Positions 28,540-36,568 of a DNA stretch of 64,000 nucleotides are shown one piece after another (position 1 is the first letter of the stretch; each line of letters opens with the position of its first letter). Source of the stretch: an uncultured Flavobacteriaceae bacterium (GTDB lineage Bacteria > Bacteroidota > Bacteroidia > Flavobacteriales > Flavobacteriaceae); NCBI GenBank assembly GCA_947502975.1, contig CANNBV010000004.1, positions 124,001-188,000 on the forward strand, given 5' to 3'. Under the pieces are notes generated by a model. The model did not search any database. It was not told where the DNA came from and saw only the letters and a list, made by a program, of their open reading frames with translations. Both the position numbers and the translations under genes were made by a program.

Positions 28540-29094
28540 TTACTTTTCTAAATCTGCTTTTAACTTTAAAACGTAAGACACAACTTGCCAACGCTCTTCT
28601 TCGTTTAATTGATTTGCATAACTTCCCATGGAGTTCTTACCATAATAAATAGTATGGTAAATACTACCCTCGTTAATTGCTCTACCTGCATCATCATAAC
28701 TAGGAATACCTAATATCTTTTCGCGCTTCACCAATTTACCTTGTCCGTTACCCTTATTACCATGGCAAATACCACAATAAATATCATATAATTCTTTACC
28801 TCTTTCCAAATCAACCTGAGTTGAATCTAACGGACTCTTTAAAGTTGCTTTTGCTAAATCGTAACCTTCTGTTGAGTTTTCAATATCAAACGGTACAAAA
28901 CCTCTTGGAATACTTCCTTCTGCAGGAGTTCTAGCTGCCATACCATTTTCGTAAAGTTCATTTTCACCGTAAGTTTCATATCCAGCAGATTCATACATAT
29001 TAGGCATAAATTGATAGTTTGGTGCTGAATCTTTTTTACAAGACACAGCTACAAACACTACTGCTATTACCAAAATTTTAATTAAGCTCTTCAT
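28540..29094 (-). CDS. actE: Alternative Complex III subunit ActE (monohaem cytochrome c)
   Basis: The 184-residue protein is a lipid-anchored c-type cytochrome. Its N-terminus (MKSLIKILVIAVVFVAVSCKKDSA) carries a lipoprotein-type cysteine at residue 19. A single haem-binding motif CGICH is at about residues 111-115 (YDIYCGICHGNKGNGQGKL), and a candidate axial Met lies in the downstream NSMGSYANQL segment. It is one of the two haem subunits of ACIII and hands electrons from ActA to the downstream cytochrome or oxidase. It is tightly placed between actD (9 bp) and actF (20 bp). Confidence 0.95.
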   Translation of the reverse strand: MKSLIKILVIAVVFVAVSCKKDSAPNYQFMPNMYESAGYETYGENELYENGMAARTPAEGSIPRGFVPFDIENSTEGYDLAKATLKSPLDSTQVDLERGKELYDIYCGICHGNKGNGQGKLVKREKILGIPSYDDAGRAINEGSIYHTIYYGKNSMGSYANQLNEEERWQVVSYVLKLKADLEK

Positions 29095-29103
29095 AAAACT
29101 ATA

Positions 29104-29637
29104 TTAATGCGCTTCTTTATCTACTATATTAATTTCTACTGCACCAGTTTCCGAAAGTAAACTTTGTAATTCGCTTTCGTTTCCATGAACTGCAATTTCC
29201 ATAAGGAAATGATCATCAGTAGTTCTAGGATCAGGATTCTCAGCTTTTTTAAATGGCCACATTCTACTTCTTAAATAAAATGTAATCACCATTAAATGCG
29301 CAGCAAAAAACACTGTAAGCTCAAACATAATTGGCACGAATGCAGGCATATTTTCTAAATAACTAAAACTTGGTTTACCACCAATATTTTGTGGCCAATC
29401 TTTAATCATAATGAAATTCATCATTACAATGGCAACTGTTAAACCTACCAAACCGTACATAAATGCAGTTATTGCAATTCTAGTTGGCTCTAATCCCATC
29501 GCTTTGTCTAATCCATGTACTGGAAAAGGTGTATATATTTCTTCAATATGATGTTTTTCAGCCTTTACCTTTTTAACGGCAGACATTAATACATCATCAT
29601 CAGTATAGATAGCGTGAATAACTTTTGAAGCTTCCAT
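29104..29637 (-). CDS. actD: Alternative Complex III subunit ActD (DUF3341)
   Basis: The 177-residue protein has two hydrophobic helices, at about 58-75 (FMYGLVGLTVAIVMMNFIMI) and 102-122 (PIMFELTVFFAAHLMVITFYL). Its N-terminal cytoplasmic domain starts MEASKVIHAIYTDDDVLMSAVKKVKAE. This is the DUF3341 architecture of ActD, a structural membrane subunit of ACIII. No cofactor-binding motif is seen. The position between actC and actE with gaps of about 10 bp supports the call. Confidence 0.93.
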   Translation of the reverse strand: MEASKVIHAIYTDDDVLMSAVKKVKAEKHHIEEIYTPFPVHGLDKAMGLEPTRIAITAFMYGLVGLTVAIVMMNFIMIKDWPQNIGGKPSFSYLENMPAFVPIMFELTVFFAAHLMVITFYLRSRMWPFKKAENPDPRTTDDHFLMEIAVHGNESELQSLLSETGAVEINIVDKEAH

Positions 29638-29646
29638 TGACTACGT

Positions 29647-31395
29647 TTAGTTTATTAATTTTTTAGCTTGTCCAGACCAATCATCACGTTCTGCTCTTCC
29701 AGGGAAAGAACCTGTAATACTGTCTAACAAATCATATTCTTTTTTGGTCATTTTACTTACCTGAAGGAAAGTATAAATACCAATACTGTTTAAAACCTCT
29801 TCCATTTTTGGGCCTACACCACTGATTTTCTTTAAATCATCAGCTGTTTGTGTTGCTGCGTCAAATGTTCCTATGCTTTCTAATAATGAGCTTGTCATTT
29901 CAGACTTATCGTCTTCTGAGATTTCAGCTTTAGGCGCGTCAACTTGAGGAGCAATAGCTTGTGCAACACTTCCAGAAGTTCTTTCATCAGCACCTGTACC
30001 TACCAAACTCTTACCTGATTCTCTTAAATTTTTATATTTCTCACCAGAAGATTTCAAGATAGTTTTCACCTCTGCTTGCGCAATTACTGGGAATGTTCTA
30101 GAGTATAATAAAAATAATACAAAGAAGAATCCGATAGTTCCGATAAAAATTCCAATATCAACAAATGTTGGAGAGAACATTGTCCATGATGACGGTAAAT
30201 AATCTCTATGTAATGAGGTTACAATAATTACGAAACGCTCAAACCACATCCCTACGTTTACTACAATTGAGATAAAGAAAGAGAACATAATACTTGTTCT
30301 TAATTTCTTGAACCACATAAACTGTGGAGAGAATACGTTACAAGACATCATCATCCAATAAGCCCAAGCGTAAGGACCAGTTGCTCTGTTTAAGAATGCA
30401 TACTGCTCGTATTCAACACCTGAGTACCAAGCGATAAATAACTCTGTAATATAAGCCACACCTACTATAGAACCAGTAATCATAATAACTATGTTCATTA
30501 ACTCGATGTGTTGTACTGTAATATAATCTTCAAGGTTACACACTTTTCTCATAATTATAAGAAGCGTGTTTACCATGGCAAATCCTGAGAATACCGCACC
30601 AGCAACAAAGTACGGTGGGAATATCGTAGTATGCCATCCTGGAATTACCGATGTTGCGAAGTCAAACGATACAATAGTATGTACAGAAAGTACAAGAGGT
30701 GTAGCTAAACCAGCTAAAACCAAAGATACTTCTTCGAAACGTTGCCAATCTTTAGCACGCCCACTCCATCCAAAGCTCAATAATGAGTATATTTTCTTTT
30801 GAAATGGCTTGATTGCTCTATCACGTAACATAGCGAAATCAGGCAATAAACCAGTCCACCAGAATACTAATGATACTGATAAATATGTTGAGATCGCAAA
30901 TACATCCCAAAGTAATGGTGAATTAAAGTTTACCCATAAAGACCCAAATTGATTTGGAATTGGTAATACCCAATACCCTAACCAAGGACGACCCATATGA
31001 ATAATTGGGAATAATCCTGCTTGTACTACTGAGAAAATGGTCATTGCTTCTGCAGAACGGTTAATTGCCATTCTCCATTTTTGACGGAATAATAATAGTA
31101 CTGCAGAAATTAGTGTTCCTGCGTGACCAATACCTACCCACCAAACGAAGTTTGTAATATCCCAGGCCCAACCTACGGTTTTATTCAAACCCCAAGTACC
31201 AATACCTGTAGATATGGTATAAATGATACATCCAATTCCCCAAAGAAAAGCTGCAAGTGAGATACCAAAAACTATCCACCACTGTTTATTGGCTTTTCCT
31301 TCAACAGGTTTTGCAACATCCACAGTAACATCGTGGTATGATTTTTCACCTGTAACTAAAGGTCTTCTAATAGGTGCTTCGTAATGAGACGCCAT
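29647..31395 (-). CDS. actC: Alternative Complex III subunit ActC (NrfD/PsrC-like) with C-terminal helix-hairpin-helix extension
   Basis: The 582-residue protein has an NrfD-like multi-helix membrane core (about 35-450), including NFVWWVGIGHAGTLISAVLLLFRQKWR and SVHTIVSFDFATSVIPGWHTTIFPPYFVAGAVFSG. These match the quinol-oxidising ActC subunit of ACIII. After the last helix comes a variable Ser/Ala/Glu linker and then a C-terminal domain (about 521-582). That domain starts LKKISGVGPKMEEVLNSIGIYTFLQVSKM, a clear helix-hairpin-helix motif of the kind found in DNA-binding or scaffold proteins. Core ActC proteins of roughly 430-490 residues lack this tail, as far as I recall. The tail faces the cytoplasm if helix count is as predicted. 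Neighbours are actB and actD. Confidence 0.93.
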   Translation of the reverse strand: MASHYEAPIRRPLVTGEKSYHDVTVDVAKPVEGKANKQWWIVFGISLAAFLWGIGCIIYTISTGIGTWGLNKTVGWAWDITNFVWWVGIGHAGTLISAVLLLFRQKWRMAINRSAEAMTIFSVVQAGLFPIIHMGRPWLGYWVLPIPNQFGSLWVNFNSPLLWDVFAISTYLSVSLVFWWTGLLPDFAMLRDRAIKPFQKKIYSLLSFGWSGRAKDWQRFEEVSLVLAGLATPLVLSVHTIVSFDFATSVIPGWHTTIFPPYFVAGAVFSGFAMVNTLLIIMRKVCNLEDYITVQHIELMNIVIMITGSIVGVAYITELFIAWYSGVEYEQYAFLNRATGPYAWAYWMMMSCNVFSPQFMWFKKLRTSIMFSFFISIVVNVGMWFERFVIIVTSLHRDYLPSSWTMFSPTFVDIGIFIGTIGFFFVLFLLYSRTFPVIAQAEVKTILKSSGEKYKNLRESGKSLVGTGADERTSGSVAQAIAPQVDAPKAEISEDDKSEMTSSLLESIGTFDAATQTADDLKKISGVGPKMEEVLNSIGIYTFLQVSKMTKKEYDLLDSITGSFPGRAERDDWSGQAKKLIN

Positions 31396-31423
31396 AATTA
31401 TATAATTGATTCTTTAATTAGAT

Positions 31424-34400
31424 TTATGCTTCAGTTGTATTTCTCACTTTTGTTTGGTACATCACGTTTGGTTTTGTTCCAACACTTTCTAATAAGTGAT
31501 ACATACGATTATCTTCTTTAAGTTTTGCAACTTTACTTTCTTTATCATTGATATCTCCAAATACCATCGCTCCAGAGCTACAAGCCGCAGAACATGCTGT
31601 TTGGAATTCTCCATCTTTAATTTGACGTCCATCACGCTTGGCATCAAGAATTGTTTTTTGTGTTTTTTGAATACACATAGAACATTTTTCCATAACACCA
31701 CGAGAACGTACTACAACATCTGGGTTTAATACCATACGACCTAAATCATCATTCATATAGTAATCAAACTCATCATTCCCATTGTACAGGAACCAGTTGA
31801 AACGACGTACTTTATAAGGACAGTTGTTTGCACAATATCTTGTACCTACGCAACGGTTATATGCCATATGGTTTTGACCTTGACGACCATGAGAAGTTGC
31901 CGCTACAGGACAAACCGTTTCACAAGGTGCATGATTACAATGCTGACACATTACTGGTTGGAATGCTACCTGCGGATTAGCAGATGGGTCTTCCATTTCT
32001 CCAAATCCACCTAAAGATCCTTTATCTCCCCATAACCCAGAGAATTCTTCTTTCTTCGTATCATCTGCTTCAAATGTATCATCTGAAGAATAATATCTAT
32101 CAATGCGTAACCAGTGCATATCACGGCTACGACGTACTTCAGTTTTACCAACTACAGGTACATTATTTTCAGAATGACATGCGATAACACAAGCACCACA
32201 TCCAGTACATGCATTTAAGTCGATAGACAGGTTAAAATGATGTCCGATTGTACGATCAAACTCATCCCATAAATCTACTTCTGGAGAAGTAACTGGCGTT
32301 TCTTCGTGGTTTAAAGACACTACCGGAATTGGGTTCCAATCTTTCTTTTCTTTTGTATTGAATATCTCTAAAGTTGTTTCTTTAACGATATCACCACGTC
32401 CCATCAAAGTATTGTGTAACTGTACACAAGCAAATTCATGCTCTCCACCTGCTGCTTCAACACTTACATTTTGAACTGTATTGAAGTTTTGATATAGAGG
32501 ATAGGCATTAACACCTGTTTGCATTTCTTCTTTTAGTCCTAGGGTTTTTCCGTAACCTAAAGCTAAACCAACAGAACCTTTTGCTTGTCCTGGTTGGATA
32601 ATTACAGGAACAGTTACTGAAGTCCCATTTACAGTAACTTTTGCATAGTTACTATTTAATGCGCCATTGGCAACATTCTTATTAGTAAGTTTTAATGCTT
32701 CAGCATCTGCTTTAGAAACCGTTAAATAGTTATCCCAAGACGTTCTTGTAATTGGATCTGGAAACTCTTGTAACCATGGGTTATTGGCTTGTTGACCATC
32801 TCCCATTCCTACTTTAGTGTATAAGGTAAGTTCTAATCCGTTAGATTTTGCAGAAGCCGCTAATGCTCTTGCTGCATTTCCAGAAGGTGCTTCAACATTC
32901 TCTTCACTCACTTCTTCTGCTTCAACTTCTTCAGCTAAAGTTCCAACATAAACACCATCATGTAATGCTTTATTGAATGAACTTCCACCTAAAATATCTG
33001 TACCCCAAGTCTCTTTAATATAGTCGTGATAAGAGCTATCATTTCCAGTCCATTTTAATAAACCTTCTTGAAATTGTCTTGTATCGAATAAAGGGCGAAT
33101 CGTTGGTTGTATTAAACCATAATGTCCTTTCTTTAATTCTACATCACCCCATGATTCTAAATAGTGAGGTGCGGCAGATATATATTGACATGCTGTAGCT
33201 GTTTCATCTTCCTTTTGAGAAAATGCTATAGACAATGTTGTGTTTTTTAATCCTTCAAGGAAATCTGATGAATTTGGCAATGTGTATGCAGGATTTACAC
33301 CACTTATAATAATTGCTCCAACTTTACCAGCTTTCATATCAGCTACTAACTGCATAACAGCTTTATCGCTTCCTTGTCTTGTTTTAATTGGCGTCTTAGG
33401 ATCGAATGCCTTACTTCCTAAAGCTTCATTTATTTCTAATGCAACTGTTTGTGCATTCACATCTTGAATACCAGTTACTAGAACACCTTTACTTCCAGCT
33501 TTCTTTAATTCTGAAGCGGCTTTAGCAACTGCTTCATTAATATGCTCTGGTAAATCTGTAGACACAGAACCACCAACAACCAAGCTAGATAATTTAGCTA
33601 AAACTTGTTTTTGTTGTGTTGGTGTTAATGGTACGCGCTTATCAGCATTTGCACCTGTAAGACTCATATTAGATTCAAACTGAATATGACGCGACATTTT
33701 ACCATGATCAGGAATTCTGTTTTTAGAATATCCAGAATCAAAACCTCCACCTTGCCAATCACTCAAGAAATCGGCACCAACAGAAACTATTGTCATCGCT
33801 TTAGAGAAATCGTAATTTACTAATGCTCTTTCTCCATATTTAGCTTGAAATGCATCTAGCGCAGCAGATTCTGAAACTGAATCATATTGAATATGACTTA
33901 CGTTACCATATTTTTCAGAAAACTCAGCTACTAATTTATTAGTAGAAGGACTAGCATATGTTTGTGTCAATAACACAATCGCCTTATTTGCAGCCGCTAC
34001 ATCCGTTAAAGCTTTAGACGTTTCAGCATCAAAATCGCTCCAAGAAATGACTGAACCATCTTTCTTTGGACCTTTCACTCTTAAGCTATCATATAATCCT
34101 AAAACAGAAGCATGTACTCTAGCATTAGCACTACCATTAGTAGCAGCCATAGTATTATTTTCTATTTTAATTGGACGACCTTCTCGAGTTTTTACTAAAA
34201 CGCTAGCAAAATCAAAACCATCAGCAATTGTAGTTGCATAATAGTTAGCAACCCCAGGAATAATTTCTGTTGGTTGTACTACGTAAGGAATTGACTTTTT
34301 CACTGGCCCTTCACATGCTGCTAAAGAAGCCGCAGCAGTTGTAAAACCAACATATTTTAAGAAATCACGACGTGACGTTGAAGTAGCTTCTAATGTATCT

Positions 34401-34525
34401 TTATCACCTAAAAATTCATCAGTAGGTATTTCTTCAACAAACTCGTTTTGTTTTAGCGTCTCAACAATAGAGCTGTTTTCGTTTAGCTCTTCAACACTTT
34501 TCCAGTATTTCTTGTTTGATGACAT
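31424..34525 (-). CDS. actB: Alternative Complex III subunit ActB (TAT-variant molybdopterin-oxidoreductase-like iron-sulfur protein)
   Basis: The 1033-residue protein fuses a molybdopterin-oxidoreductase-like half to a four-cluster ferredoxin-like half. A TAT-type signal (TSRRDFLKYVGFTTAAASLAAC) starts not at the N-terminus but near residue 50, the known TAT-variant extension; the final Cys may be lipidated. The first half lacks an obvious Mo-cofactor or N-terminal cluster motif. The C-terminal half carries the cysteine motifs CTGCGACVIACH, CQHCNHAPCETVCP, CVGTRYCANNCPY and CSMCIQKT, which bind the iron-sulfur clusters of ACIII. It is the periplasmic electron-transfer subunit between ActC and the haem subunits. 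A 31-bp tandem repeat precedes it. Confidence 0.95.
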   Translation of the reverse strand: MSSNKKYWKSVEELNENSSIVETLKQNEFVEEIPTDEFLGDKDTLEATSTSRRDFLKYVGFTTAAASLAACEGPVKKSIPYVVQPTEIIPGVANYYATTIADGFDFASVLVKTREGRPIKIENNTMAATNGSANARVHASVLGLYDSLRVKGPKKDGSVISWSDFDAETSKALTDVAAANKAIVLLTQTYASPSTNKLVAEFSEKYGNVSHIQYDSVSESAALDAFQAKYGERALVNYDFSKAMTIVSVGADFLSDWQGGGFDSGYSKNRIPDHGKMSRHIQFESNMSLTGANADKRVPLTPTQQKQVLAKLSSLVVGGSVSTDLPEHINEAVAKAASELKKAGSKGVLVTGIQDVNAQTVALEINEALGSKAFDPKTPIKTRQGSDKAVMQLVADMKAGKVGAIIISGVNPAYTLPNSSDFLEGLKNTTLSIAFSQKEDETATACQYISAAPHYLESWGDVELKKGHYGLIQPTIRPLFDTRQFQEGLLKWTGNDSSYHDYIKETWGTDILGGSSFNKALHDGVYVGTLAEEVEAEEVSEENVEAPSGNAARALAASAKSNGLELTLYTKVGMGDGQQANNPWLQEFPDPITRTSWDNYLTVSKADAEALKLTNKNVANGALNSNYAKVTVNGTSVTVPVIIQPGQAKGSVGLALGYGKTLGLKEEMQTGVNAYPLYQNFNTVQNVSVEAAGGEHEFACVQLHNTLMGRGDIVKETTLEIFNTKEKKDWNPIPVVSLNHEETPVTSPEVDLWDEFDRTIGHHFNLSIDLNACTGCGACVIACHSENNVPVVGKTEVRRSRDMHWLRIDRYYSSDDTFEADDTKKEEFSGLWGDKGSLGGFGEMEDPSANPQVAFQPVMCQHCNHAPCETVCPVAATSHGRQGQNHMAYNRCVGTRYCANNCPYKVRRFNWFLYNGNDEFDYYMNDDLGRMVLNPDVVVRSRGVMEKCSMCIQKTQKTILDAKRDGRQIKDGEFQTACSAACSSGAMVFGDINDKESKVAKLKEDNRMYHLLESVGTKPNVMYQTKVRNTTEA

Positions 34526-34534
34526 ATTGTTTAC

Positions 34535-34565
34535 TAGTTATTAGTTGTTAGTTATTAGTTGTTAG
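34535..34565. repeat. Short tandem repeat between actA and actB
   Basis: Two exact copies of the 14-mer TAGTTATTAGTTGT (34535-34548 and 34549-34562) are followed by a partial third copy (TAG). It lies in the 73 bp between the actA stop and the actB start. Confidence 0.9.
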
Positions 34566-34598
34566 AATTTCTCCCGAACTAAAACTGTTTCTTTTTTA

Positions 34599-35900
34599 TT
34601 AATAATGACACTTACCACATTCTAAACCACCCATCTGAGCAGCAGTCAGATTTTCTACACCATATTTCTTAGATAATTCCTCATGAATTTTCTCGTAATA
34701 GGCATTATCTTTTACTGCAACGTTGGTTTCTCTGTGACAGTTAATACACCAACCCATAGTTAATGGCGCATGCTGATACATTACTTCCATTTCCTCAACT
34801 GGTCCGTGACATGTTTGACATTCTACACCAGCTACAGTAACATGCTGTGAGTGATTGAAATATGCAAAGTCTGGTAAATTATGAATTCTAATCCATTTTA
34901 CAGGTTTTGAATCTCCTGTATATTTCTGGTTTTCATCATCCCATCCTGCAGCAGCATATAGTTTTTTGATTTCAGCGTTATAATCAACACCATATTCACG
35001 TAAACCTTCTTGTTGAGTTTCCTCTGCTACTTGGTAAATGGACTTATGGCAATTCATACACACGTTAAGCGATGGAATACCAGAATGCTTACTTACTCTT
35101 GCAGACGAGTGACAATATTTACAATCAATACCGTTATCTCCAGCATGTATTCTGTGTGAATAATGAATTGGTTGCACAGGTTCGTACCCCTGATCTACAC
35201 CTATTTGAGATAAATAGCCATACACAAAATATGCACTAGACAATAAGAAGAAGATAGCAACAACAATCATTAAAAATTGATTTTGCACAAAAGCCTTCCA
35301 AAGTGGTGTTCTTGATGATGATTCTGGTAAATCGATGTCTTGAGCATGAGCAAAGCGACGTAACGTTTTGTTTACTAAATACAATCCTGCAGCTAACAAG
35401 ATGAATAAAATCGCAAGTGCACCAAGAATAATTTCATTTGAAATCCCTCCAGAGTCAGCAGTTTGAGTTGTTGGTCCGGGACCAGGACCAGGAATTGGAG
35501 GTGCCTTTTTCTCTTCAGCAGTGTAAGCTAAAATATTATTAATATCATCATCTGATAACTGTGGAAAAGCTGTCATTGCAGCACCACCATATTCATTATA
35601 AATCTTATTCGCGTAAGCATCACCAGACTTTATTACTCCAGCACTATTGCGAATCCATGCATATATCCATTCCCTATCTAAACCTTCTTCCTCAGACAAA
35701 CGCGCTTCTACATTACGTAATGCAGGCCCTGTCATCTTCTTATCCAATTGGTGACATGCAGCACAATTTGCATTAAATAGAGATTTTCCTTTTGCTGAAT
35801 CTCCTTCTTGAGCCGAAATTGATGTAGTAAACGCTAATAATACAATTAAGCTTAAATGAAGAATACAGTTGCTTAATCTACGGTGTATCACCTGTTTCAT
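34599..35900 (-). CDS. actA: Alternative Complex III subunit ActA (multihaem cytochrome c)
   Basis: I start at 35900 (MKQVIHRRLSNCILHLSLIVLLAFTTSISAQ), because the ATG at 35945 would place 15 polar residues before the signal peptide. The 433-residue protein has six CxxCH haem motifs: CAACH in an N-terminal class I cytochrome domain, and CKYCH, CMNCH, CQTCH, CINCH and CGKCH in a C-terminal multihaem domain. The two parts are joined by a Pro-rich stretch and a membrane helix (about 165-185, ILGALAILFILLAAGLYLV) and a second helix (about 215-240). The multihaem part matches ActA of ACIII; the extra N-terminal monohaem domain is an added module. It is the first gene of the operon; a promoter -7 box is at 35983. 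Confidence 0.93.
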   Translation of the reverse strand: MKQVIHRRLSNCILHLSLIVLLAFTTSISAQEGDSAKGKSLFNANCAACHQLDKKMTGPALRNVEARLSEEEGLDREWIYAWIRNSAGVIKSGDAYANKIYNEYGGAAMTAFPQLSDDDINNILAYTAEEKKAPPIPGPGPGPTTQTADSGGISNEIILGALAILFILLAAGLYLVNKTLRRFAHAQDIDLPESSSRTPLWKAFVQNQFLMIVVAIFFLLSSAYFVYGYLSQIGVDQGYEPVQPIHYSHRIHAGDNGIDCKYCHSSARVSKHSGIPSLNVCMNCHKSIYQVAEETQQEGLREYGVDYNAEIKKLYAAAGWDDENQKYTGDSKPVKWIRIHNLPDFAYFNHSQHVTVAGVECQTCHGPVEEMEVMYQHAPLTMGWCINCHRETNVAVKDNAYYEKIHEELSKKYGVENLTAAQMGGLECGKCHY

Positions 35901-35982
35901 ATTGTTAGTTATATTAACTTCTAAACTTTGGTATGATTTTTTCATAAAATAGACTGAAAAAACACAGTTATAAAATCTCAGG

Positions 35983-35990
35983 CAAAAGTA
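35983..35990 (-). promoter_or_regulatory. Promoter -7 element (TACTTTTG) for the act-cox operon
   Basis: TACTTTTG on the minus strand fits TAnnTTTG and lies 82 nt upstream of the actA start. A clear TTG at the -33 position was not found, so this is a moderate candidate. Confidence 0.5.
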
Positions 35991-36088
35991 ATACTTAAAG
36001 TCGATTTGCGAAATGTTAGGGAACTGTTAATTGCTAATTTAGAGAAATTCTAAATAAGAAAACATCTAAGATTTACGTTTATATCGTA

Positions 36089-36096
36089 TACATTTG
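36089..36096 (+). promoter_or_regulatory. Promoter -7 element (TACATTTG) for the SPOR gene
   Basis: TACATTTG matches TAnnTTTG and lies 25 nt before the start codon at 36122. No TTG is seen at the expected -33 distance. Confidence 0.55.
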
Positions 36097-36121
36097 CATA
36101 AAGACACTTAAAATAAGAACG

Positions 36122-36505
36122 ATGCATTTAAAAAACACCATTTTTACTATAGTTGCGATAACATTCTTATCTCTTGTTGGATACGCCCAAGAAGGCAAAG
36201 TTATTATAAATCAAGACGAAAGAATTAGCGAACTTCTCGAACTAAAAAAGAAAATGAATAAAAATGAAACTGATTCTAGACGTTATAAGATTCAGGTATA
36301 TTCGGGAAATAGAAATGGCGCAAAGAATGCTCAAAACGACTTCGCTGAGGCTTTTGGGCAATGGCGACCAGTAATGCATTATGAAACTCCAAATTTTAAG
36401 GTTTGGGCTGGTAATTTTAGCACACGCTTAGAAGCTGATAGAGCTTTAAAAAAAATAAAGCGAAAGTTTCCTGGTGCCTTTATTTTTAAACCGAAGAAGA
36501 AATAA
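36122..36505 (+). CDS. SPOR domain-containing exported protein
   Basis: The 127-residue protein has a signal peptide (MHLKNTIFTIVAITFLSLVGYAQ) and a C-terminal SPOR domain (about 50-127: RRYKIQVYSGNRNGAKNAQNDFAEAFGQWRPVMHYETPNFKVWAGNFSTRLEADRALKKIKRKFPGAFIF in segments). SPOR domains bind denuded peptidoglycan at division sites. No other domain is present, so it is a stand-alone periplasmic SPOR protein of unknown partner. It is monocistronic, with its own -7 box and a terminator at 36513 shared with the convergent infB operon. Confidence 0.88.
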   Translation: MHLKNTIFTIVAITFLSLVGYAQEGKVIINQDERISELLELKKKMNKNETDSRRYKIQVYSGNRNGAKNAQNDFAEAFGQWRPVMHYETPNFKVWAGNFSTRLEADRALKKIKRKFPGAFIFKPKKK

Positions 36506-36512
36506 TAGATAT

Positions 36513-36544
36513 AAAAAAAGCGAACTATGTAGTTCGCTTTTTTT
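36513..36544. terminator. Bidirectional terminator between SPOR gene and infB operon
   Basis: A near-perfect inverted repeat (A-run, GCGAACTA, TG, TAGTTCGC, T-run) sits between the two convergent stop codons at 36505 and 36569. It has T-runs in both orientations. Confidence 0.92.
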
Positions 36545-36568
36545 TATTTTAACAGCTTAGTAATTTAT

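Noticed and set aside
31424-34525. Functional molybdopterin oxidoreductase
   Set aside because: ActB proteins keep the fold but not the cofactor; no Mo-site motifs were recognised and the gene sits in an ACIII operon.
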